Below are positions 57,103-64,000 of a stretch of 64,000 nt of DNA, one piece after another. This DNA is from Tianweitania populi. Its GTDB lineage: Bacteria > Pseudomonadota > Alphaproteobacteria > Rhizobiales > Rhizobiaceae. Numbering within the stretch: the first letter of the stretch is position 1; each line of letters begins with the position of its first letter. The stretch spans positions 1,426,001 through 1,490,000 of the forward strand of contig NZ_BMZQ01000001.1 of the NCBI RefSeq assembly GCF_014652875.1, written 5' to 3'. The position numbers were made by a program, and so were the translations under genes. The notes beneath the pieces are model-generated. The model was given only the letters and a program-made list of their open reading frames with translations. It was not told the origin of the DNA and did not search any database.

Positions 57103-57280
57103 GCTCGATCCACTCGGGACACAGGGTCGACAATCCCTGAAAGATGACAGCGAAGCTTTTATCCCTCGTTAACGAGCGAAATCTTCCGCAACGTTTCCCA
57201 CAAGGACATCCGTCCCTTGAACTCGCGGCTATGATGAGGTTTAGGTCGCCTCGCGGCTTTTCGTCGCCGCTTTTCCTTGA

Positions 57281-58495
<1,215 letters not shown>

Positions 58496-58514
58496 CGCTC
58501 TTCACAGCACAAAG

Positions 58515-58543
58515 AAAAAGCCCGGTCTAAGCCGGGCTTTTTT
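58515..58543 (+). terminator. Terminator of aatA (symmetric)
   Basis: AAAAAGCCCGG (58515-58525) pairs with CCGGGCTTTTT (58532-58542), loop of 6, with A- and T-tracts on either side. It serves aatA and can also end the convergent TerB-like gene. Confidence 0.9.
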
Positions 58544-58552
58544 ATATCACGC

Positions 58553-59341
58553 TCAGACCGTCGCCTTCGCAGCCGACACCGTCTGCTCGATATGCTCGAC
58601 CAGTTCATCCGGCAGCTGCAAGCGGCCGGCCAGCAGATCGAGGTAACCGCGTTCAGCACGCGTTTCCGGGTCGATCGTCAGGCGCGAGGCCGTGTAGATC
58701 TCGACCCTCTGCTCTTCCGTCTTCGCGGCAGCAACCAGCGCGTCCAGATCGATCGGCTTGGCAAGCTCCTCGTTCACGAAGCGCTCGGCTTCCGCACCAA
58801 GCTCGGCTTCTCCCAACCGGCCCGAAATCTTCTGCCGCTCGTCCGCATCGATATGACCGTCGGCCTTCGCTGCCGCGATCATCGCGCGTACCAGAACCAG
58901 CGAAAACTCATCTTCGCCCTGCGGATGCCGCGAGGGATGGAAGCCGGTATCTTCCGGCGGCGGCAGCAGTTCCGGTGACGCAGCGGCCGAACTAGCACCT
59001 GCACCTGCCGTCGCCTGCCCGCTCTGGCTCTGCTGATATTGCTGGTAAGCGTTGTAGGCGAGGCCGGCAATCGCAGCGAGGCCGCCGATCTTCAGCGCCG
59101 ACCCGCCGAGGCTGCGCCCGCTCTTGGTGCCGAGCAGCATGCCGGCCAGCGCCGTGGTCTTGCCGGGATTGTTCTTGGCATATTGCAGCACCTGATCGGC
59201 ACGGTCGCGCAGCGAACCGCCGGCGCCGCCGCCCAGGGCACCACCAAGGCCGCCAAGCCCACCGAGACCACCCAAGCCACCGGAACCACCCGGCCGCTGG
59301 CTGCCTAGAAACTGATCAAGCAATTGCTTCGGGTCGAACAT
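58553..59341 (-). CDS. TerB-like DUF533 family protein
   Basis: This 262-residue protein belongs to the DUF533 group. The first ~20 residues (MFDPKQLLDQFLGSQRP) are followed by a Gly-rich stretch, then a helical segment with a moderately hydrophobic part (LKIGGLAAIAGLAYNAYQQYQQ, residues ~95-115) and a C-terminal TerB-like helical domain with AMIAAAKADGHIDADERQKI, which resembles a metal-binding loop. The function is unknown. The start at 59341 has AGGAG 7 bases upstream; the longer frame is Arg/Ser-rich and not coding. Confidence 0.83.
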   Translation of the reverse strand: MFDPKQLLDQFLGSQRPGGSGGLGGLGGLGGLGGALGGGAGGSLRDRADQVLQYAKNNPGKTTALAGMLLGTKSGRSLGGSALKIGGLAAIAGLAYNAYQQYQQSQSGQATAGAGASSAAASPELLPPPEDTGFHPSRHPQGEDEFSLVLVRAMIAAAKADGHIDADERQKISGRLGEAELGAEAERFVNEELAKPIDLDALVAAAKTEEQRVEIYTASRLTIDPETRAERGYLDLLAGRLQLPDELVEHIEQTVSAAKATV

Positions 59342-59423
59342 CGAGGGCTCCTGTCTGGTTGAGCGGCGGGATGCCGGCCAAACGGAGGTAAGGACCCCAA
59401 GCGGAATTACAAGGAAGGTCAGG

Positions 59424-60386
59424 CTACTCAGCCAGGCGCGGCCCAAGATGCGGCGCCTCGCCCCGCGCCTGCGCAAGCTCGATCTGCTTCTGCCGCTCCG
59501 CGAACCGCGCACGGTCGGCAGGGTCCTGCGTTTCCGCACATTGCGGGCAACACACGCCTTCCTGGTAGAGTGGGCTCGCGCGATCGGCCTCCGTAACCGA
59601 ATGGCGGCAAGCATGGCACAGCATGACGCTGCCCGGTTTGAGCCCGTGCCCAACCGAAACGCGCTCATCGAAAACGAAGCATTCGCCCTGCCAAAGGCTG
59701 TTTTCGGCCGGCACATCCTCGAGATATTGCAGGATGCCGCCCTTGAGATGAAACACATCATCGAAGCCCGCACCGCGCACATAGGCCGTCGCCTTTTCGC
59801 AGCGGATGCCACCGGTGCAGAACATCGCTATTCTGCGCCCTTCCAGCTCATCGCGATGCGCTTCCACCCAGGCCGGGAACTCGCCAAAACTCGTGGTTAC
59901 GGGGTCGACCGCATTGGCGAAGGTGCCGAGCCGCACTTCATAATCGTTGCGCGTGTCGATCACGATCGTGTCAGGATCGGCGATCAGCGCGTTCCAGTCG
60001 CCCGGCGCGACATAGGTGCCGGCCGACAAGGTCGGGTCGATGTCGGGCACGCCCATGGTGACGATCTCGCGCTTGATCTTCACCTTCAAGCGCCGAAACG
60101 GCATGGCCGGCGCACCGCTGAACTTGAGCTCGAGGTCCGTCAGGCCGGTCCGCACGCAGATCGCGCCAAGCGCTGCGTCGAGGCGGTCCGGCAAGCCGGC
60201 GATCGTGCCATTGATGCCTTCGCGCGCCAGAAGCAACGTGCCGACGATGCCATGCTCGCGGCAGATCGCCAGGACATCCGCGCGCATCGGCTCAAGGTCG
60301 GACAGCGCGGCAAAGCGATAAAGCGCGGCGACGCGGATCGGCAGATCGGCGATCTCCGCTGATACGGAAGGGGTGGATAGGGTCAT
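59424..60386 (-). CDS. trhO: tRNA uridine(34) hydroxylase TrhO (rhodanese family)
   Basis: TrhO hydroxylates U34 in certain tRNAs, the first step to the 5-oxyacetyl-type wobble modification. The 320 residues fit the family. The N-terminal acylphosphatase-like domain reads GTLLLAREGINGTIAG; the rhodanese domain has the catalytic C190 in MFCTGGIRCEKA. The C-terminal part has cysteine pairs (MLCHACRHS, and GVCCPQCAE) that suggest a metal site. It is divergent from the muramidase gene at 60528. Confidence 0.92.
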   Translation of the reverse strand: MTLSTPSVSAEIADLPIRVAALYRFAALSDLEPMRADVLAICREHGIVGTLLLAREGINGTIAGLPDRLDAALGAICVRTGLTDLELKFSGAPAMPFRRLKVKIKREIVTMGVPDIDPTLSAGTYVAPGDWNALIADPDTIVIDTRNDYEVRLGTFANAVDPVTTSFGEFPAWVEAHRDELEGRRIAMFCTGGIRCEKATAYVRGAGFDDVFHLKGGILQYLEDVPAENSLWQGECFVFDERVSVGHGLKPGSVMLCHACRHSVTEADRASPLYQEGVCCPQCAETQDPADRARFAERQKQIELAQARGEAPHLGPRLAE

Positions 60387-60527
60387 GGCCGCCCGTTACC
60401 GCTTCGCGCCCTTTCTGGCAAGAAAACTCACGGCCGGCGTGACGGCGCGCCGCGGTAAGCCCGCCCAAATTATCCACGCCCCACAAACCGCCCGCACAGT
60501 GCCCCTTCAACCCACAAGGAAGCACGC

Positions 60528-61259
60528 ATGTTTGCCCCCCAAGTCGAAGCCGCCATCATCCAGCTTGCCAAAAACGCCGATATCGATCCGGCCGCCCTGC
60601 TTGCCATCGCCGAAGTGGAAAGCGGCGGCAAGGCATCCGCGCGCATCGATGATCGCGACGAACCGCTCATCCGCTTCGAAGGTCATTATTTCGACCGCCG
60701 CCTCACCGGTTTGAAGCGCGCCCAGGCCCGTGCAGCCAGCCTTGCGGATCCCCGCGCAGGCGCAATCCGCAATCCATCGAGCCAGGCAGAACGCTGGAAG
60801 ATGCTGCGCCGCGCGGCCGCCATCGATCATCAGGCAGCCCACGAATCGGTCTCCTGGGGCCTTGGCCAGGTCATGGGCGGGCATTGGCGCTGGCTTGGTT
60901 TTGCCTCGGTCGACGCGCTTGTCGCGGAATGCCGGGAAAGCGTCGCCGGACAGGTCAAGCTGATGCTGCGCTATTGCGACAAGGCGGGCCTGAAGCCAGC
61001 CATCCGCGCCCGCAATTGGGCGGCCTTTGCAAAAGGCTACAACGGCCCCGCCTATGCGACCAACCGCTACGACCAGAAGCTGGCCGCAGCCTATGCCAGG
61101 CACGCAACACGCTTGAAGAAGCAGGCCAAGACAGCGTCACCTTCTCCCGCAGCAAGCCCTGCCTACGCATCAACCACGCCCGCTCCGGATAAGCCCCGTA
61201 CATTTCTGCAAGGCTTGGCAGACTGGTTCCGGCACCAACCGAACCTATCTCTGCGGTGA
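60528..61259 (+). CDS. N-acetylmuramidase domain protein (phage endolysin type)
   Basis: This 243-residue protein carries an N-acetylmuramidase domain (DUF3380 type) over most of its length: AIAEVESGGKASARIDDRDE with a likely catalytic Glu, then IRFEGHYFDRRL, SWGLGQVMGGHW and NWAAFAKGYNGPAY. The last ~45 residues are a Ser/Pro/Thr-rich tail and a basic, possibly amphipathic end. No signal peptide or lipobox is seen, so it would need a holin or lysis to reach the wall. Such genes are common in prophages and gene transfer agents, but no other phage gene is nearby. Confidence 0.85.
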   Translation: MFAPQVEAAIIQLAKNADIDPAALLAIAEVESGGKASARIDDRDEPLIRFEGHYFDRRLTGLKRAQARAASLADPRAGAIRNPSSQAERWKMLRRAAAIDHQAAHESVSWGLGQVMGGHWRWLGFASVDALVAECRESVAGQVKLMLRYCDKAGLKPAIRARNWAAFAKGYNGPAYATNRYDQKLAAAYARHATRLKKQAKTASPSPAASPAYASTTPAPDKPRTFLQGLADWFRHQPNLSLR

Positions 61260-61314
61260 ACGTTGCCGGGTTCTTTGAACCGGTTTAGAAGCTGACATCA
61301 CCTGGAGCTTTCCC

Positions 61315-61953
61315 ATGATCTCGTCCCATCGCCTGCGCACCGTCCTCGAAGCTCAGCCGGTCATTCCGGTTCTGCGGATCGAGCGCGCGGAAGACGCAGC
61401 ACCTCTTGCGCGCGCGCTCGCGAAAGGCGGCTTGCCGGCGGTGGAGATTACTTTGCGCACACCGCAAGCGCTCGAAGCCATCCGCCGCGTGGCAGCGGAA
61501 GTGCCGGAAGCGGTTGTGGGCGCCGGCACGATCCTCAATCCCAAGCACTTCGCCGAAGCGGTGGCAGCGGGTGCGACCTATATCGTCAGCCCCGGCCAGA
61601 CCCCGGCTCTGTTCGATGCCGCAGCCGACAGCGACGTGCCGCTTCTGCCAGGTGCAACGACGGCTACCGAAATCATGCTGGCAGCCGAGCGCGGCTATGA
61701 CATCCTGAAGTTCTTCCCGGCCGAACAGGCCGGTGGTGCGGCTTTCCTGAAGTCGCTCGCATCCCCCTTCCAGGGCATCCGCTTCTGCCCCACCGGCGGC
61801 ATCACGCCATCCAACGCCGCAACCTATCTCGGCCTGCCGAATGTCGTCTGCGTCGGCGGCTCCTGGGTCGCACCGGATGCGCTTGTGGCGTCCGGCGCCT
61901 GGGACCAGATCACCGCCTTGGCTACCGAGGCCGCGAAGCTGAAGACCGCCTGA
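61315..61953 (+). CDS. eda: KDPG/KHG aldolase Eda
   Basis: This class I aldolase splits 2-keto-3-deoxy-6-phosphogluconate into pyruvate and glyceraldehyde-3-phosphate in the Entner-Doudoroff pathway and can act on 4-hydroxy-2-oxoglutarate. It has 212 residues. The catalytic base Glu44 is in VEITLRT, the Schiff-base lysine is K132 in ILKFFPAE, and the phosphate-binding region is FCPTGGITPSN. No edd or zwf gene is visible beside it. A symmetric terminator follows. Confidence 0.95.
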   Translation: MISSHRLRTVLEAQPVIPVLRIERAEDAAPLARALAKGGLPAVEITLRTPQALEAIRRVAAEVPEAVVGAGTILNPKHFAEAVAAGATYIVSPGQTPALFDAAADSDVPLLPGATTATEIMLAAERGYDILKFFPAEQAGGAAFLKSLASPFQGIRFCPTGGITPSNAATYLGLPNVVCVGGSWVAPDALVASGAWDQITALATEAAKLKTA

Positions 61954-61972
61954 GATCATCAGGCCGAACAGC

Positions 61973-62008
61973 AAAAAGGGCGGGACGCTTACGCATCCCG
62001 CCCTTTTT
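61973..62008 (+). terminator. Terminator of eda (symmetric)
   Basis: A perfect 13-bp stem (61973-61985 with 61996-62008, 10-base loop) with A5 before and T5 after lies 20 bases past the eda stop. It also serves the convergent DUF882 gene. Confidence 0.92.
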
Positions 62009-62030
62009 GTTTGCTGATGAAGCGAGCGTC

Positions 62031-64000
62031 TTAGTTCTGGTTGAACTGCGCGACGGGCAGGAACTCAACGGCCTTGCCGCTGAAGCGGTTGGCCTTGCGC
62101 GACAGGTCGGTCTGCTGGAAGCCTGAGGTATAGACCTCGCGCGGCGCGGTGCGAACGATATTGTAGGCGAAGGACGGTGCCTTGGTGCCGTTCGTGTTCT
62201 GCGCGACCTTCTCGCCGGACAGCGCCCAACGGGCCACGGAGGGTTCGGTCGGAACCGCAACCGACTTCGGCTCGGCCTTGCCCTGGCCGGCGCGGGGCTT
62301 GGAGCCCTTGTTGGTGGTCTTGACGCCGGAGTCGATCGTGCGGGCAATCGCCTGGTCAGGCTGGCGCTCAAGCATGGCAAGGCGCTGCGACGGCGCACCT
62401 TCGCTGCCGCTGAGGATGACTTCGTTGCGGGCAACGATCGGCGCCTGGCGCTCTTCCTGGGTGTCAGCCGCAGCCTGGCCGATGTCACGCGCCGTCATCG
62501 CAAAGCCAGGCTGACGTGCGCCGGGCCGCGCGGTGGGGACAGCGGCATAAGCGGTTGCCAGTTCCGAAGCCTGCTCCTGCGGCAGGCCGGCAATGCCGGT
62601 CGCCTCACTCGGATCGAGCGCACCCTTCTTTTCGGACGCAGCCACCAGGTCCTGAATGCTGATCCGGCCGGATTGAACGGCAGCAGCCGTGACCGACGGA
62701 GGCGCATCATCCACAACAGCGGCAGCAACGGTTGGTCCATCCGCCGGAACCTCACGTTCGGCATGGGCAATCAGCAGCGAAGTGGAGTCTGGCAGCGCGA
62801 CGCCCTCAGGCTGGACCTGGTAGTCCGGACGCTGGGTGGGCAGCGGTACGTTGAAGGCGATGTCGGATTCCTGCTTGAACGGCGCATCCAGAACGGGCGC
62901 ACCGCTGGTGGCGGCACCGGCGGCAATCGCCTCTTCAACGGCCTTCTTGGGATCAAGCGTCGGCGCGGCCGGCGCAAGTGCCGCCATCATGGCCGCCGAA
63001 GCGTCAGGCGTCGGCTGGCGCGGTGCAGCACCCGGCAAGGGGACGCCGCGAGCCGGCAAAGCTGCAATAATGGTTTCGGGCGTTTCCGGCTTTTCCTCGA
63101 CAGCAGCAGGCTCAGGCTCAGCAGCAACGGCCGGAGCAGCTGGCGCGGTACGCGCAGCCGGAGCGGCGGCGACAGCTTCCGGCGCCTCCTGTTCAGCACG
63201 GCGGCTCGGTTGAGCGCGGCCATGCGGTGAGGCAGAAGCGACAACCGCTGGGCTGGAATCTTCTTCATCATCGGCGCCGCCACCAAAGAAGGCGGACAGG
63301 AAGCCACCGGACTTGCGACGGGTCGATTCGGACGCGAGCTGGATCGTGCTGCCATTGCGCTTGCGGGCTTCATAAGCGGCAAGAGCCTGCTGATAGCCGG
63401 GAAGCGGCTTGCCGTCGGACGGCACATGGATCGTGTCGCCCTTCGGGAACACAGCCATCAACTGGGAACGCGACATGCGCGGCCAATGGCGAACATTGCC
63501 GACGTCGAGATGCACGAAAGGCGAGCCGGAAGTCGGATAGAAACCAACGCCGCCCACGCCTTTGCGGAGGCCGAGTTCGCGCAGCTTGGAGAGCTTCACG
63601 TCGGGCAGATAGAAATCCATCGCCTTGCCGAGCATGTGCTGGCTCTTCTCGGCCACACCCGTGGTGCGGCTGCGGCCACGCAACATCGAGTTGGTTGCCG
63701 GCGACCTATAAGCGGAAATGACGGTGATGTAGGAACGCGAGCCGGACGCCTGATAAACCTCCCACACCAGATCGAGCAGCCGCGGATCCATCTTGGTGGA
63801 TTCGTTACGGCGCCAATCGCGCAGGAACTTGTTGACCTGGGCCAGACCGGACGGAATGTATTTCCCGTTCTTCTTGAACGTGATTTCCGCCTTTTCATTC
63901 GTGTGAATGAAGTGGAGCTTGAGCGTACGGGTTTCAGCGGACGCCACGCTCATGCCGGAGCACAAACAGGCGACAATAAGGAACGACGCAGAAAGCCACT
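62031..64000 (-). CDS. Secreted DUF882 (M15-type peptidase) protein, 5' end cut by window
   Basis: The reading frame is open to the window edge and the last visible codons encode a signal peptide core (LSASFLIVACLCSG) with a likely cut after SVASA near 63932. The mature protein starts with a DUF882 domain of the D-Ala-D-Ala carboxypeptidase (M15) fold: ISAYRSPATNSML, then SQHMLGKAMDFYLPD and PFVHLDVGNVRHW, giving a His-Asp-His zinc set. This domain ends about 190 residues in. A long Ala/Pro/Thr-rich, low-complexity region of ~450 residues follows, ending PVAQFNQN. It probably acts on peptidoglycan in the periplasm. The true start lies outside the window. Confidence 0.88.
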   Translation of the reverse strand, partial: WLSASFLIVACLCSGMSVASAETRTLKLHFIHTNEKAEITFKKNGKYIPSGLAQVNKFLRDWRRNESTKMDPRLLDLVWEVYQASGSRSYITVISAYRSPATNSMLRGRSRTTGVAEKSQHMLGKAMDFYLPDVKLSKLRELGLRKGVGGVGFYPTSGSPFVHLDVGNVRHWPRMSRSQLMAVFPKGDTIHVPSDGKPLPGYQQALAAYEARKRNGSTIQLASESTRRKSGGFLSAFFGGGADDEEDSSPAVVASASPHGRAQPSRRAEQEAPEAVAAAPAARTAPAAPAVAAEPEPAAVEEKPETPETIIAALPARGVPLPGAAPRQPTPDASAAMMAALAPAAPTLDPKKAVEEAIAAGAATSGAPVLDAPFKQESDIAFNVPLPTQRPDYQVQPEGVALPDSTSLLIAHAEREVPADGPTVAAAVVDDAPPSVTAAAVQSGRISIQDLVAASEKKGALDPSEATGIAGLPQEQASELATAYAAVPTARPGARQPGFAMTARDIGQAAADTQEERQAPIVARNEVILSGSEGAPSQRLAMLERQPDQAIARTIDSGVKTTNKGSKPRAGQGKAEPKSVAVPTEPSVARWALSGEKVAQNTNGTKAPSFAYNIVRTAPREVYTSGFQQTDLSRKANRFSGKAVEFLPVAQFNQN

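Noticed and set aside
57217-57245. A sigma-70 promoter before aatA
   Set aside because: TTGAAC has correct spacing to TTTAGG, but the -10 matches only three of six bases, and the better TATGAT nearby has no -35.

Overview
The window is a GC-rich, almost fully coding chromosomal segment of an alphaproteobacterium of the order Hyphomicrobiales (Rhizobiales). The strongest evidence is a cyclic beta-1,2-glucan synthase of 2857 residues followed by its dedicated exporter (NdvB/ChvB and NdvA/ChvA, with an NdvA of 588 residues) and an OpgC-type glucan modifier, a gene set characteristic of Rhizobium, Agrobacterium, Sinorhizobium and Brucella relatives. A dnaG-rpoD pair close to a GatB/YqeY gene and carA fits the same group. 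I cannot name the genus. No rRNA, tRNA, CRISPR array, transposase or integrase is visible.

Layout. 1-4.5 kb: the 3' part of a penicillin-binding protein 1C gene, a MATE exporter and an MFS transporter. 4.6-8.8 kb: a complete sn-glycerol-3-phosphate-type ABC operon, ugpBAEC, on the minus strand. 9-22.8 kb: the glucan locus, with galU (UDP-glucose), ndvB (synthase), ndvA (export), a small DIP1984-family gene and opgC (substitution). 22.9-29.3 kb: an M19 dipeptidase and a five-gene dipeptide ABC importer. 29.3-30.4 kb: three small conserved genes. 30.5-41.7 kb: rpoD and dnaG, a Na/Pi cotransporter, a DUF2076 gene, an unrecognised membrane protein, yqeY, carA and a YpfJ-type zinc protease gene. 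42-46 kb: a secreted hydrolase and a TAXI-type TRAP transporter whose binding-protein gene carries a one-base frameshift. 46.3-50.3 kb: carB with a hicAB toxin-antitoxin pair four bases behind it. 50.3-55.2 kb: small stress-type genes, a lytic transglycosylase lipoprotein, a cold-shock protein, TerC and a GST. 55.3-64 kb: two overlapping EAL-domain genes, an aspartate aminotransferase, a TerB-like protein, trhO, an orphan phage-type muramidase, a KDPG aldolase and a secreted DUF882 protein cut by the window edge.

How the parts connect. GalU makes the UDP-glucose that NdvB polymerises; NdvA carries the ring to the periplasm, where an OpgC-type enzyme can add succinyl groups. The neighbouring Ugp importer takes up glycerol-3-phosphate-type compounds, which may relate to phosphoglycerol-substituted glucans, but that link is only inference. 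The dipeptidase probably hydrolyses peptides brought in by the adjacent ABC importer. carA and carB together make carbamoyl-phosphate synthetase although about 5.6 kb separates them.

Most of the window is ordinary core genome, and I did not find a clearly new multi-gene system. The observations most worth checking are: hicAB placed directly behind carB with a Shine-Dalgarno touching its start codon; an overlapping pair of EAL genes in which one partner has lost catalytic residues; the frameshift in the TAXI binding protein; strong hairpins between binding-protein and permease genes in two transporters; a terminator-like hairpin in the carB leader; an EcfG-like promoter before two small genes; and an orphan endolysin-type muramidase without a signal peptide.
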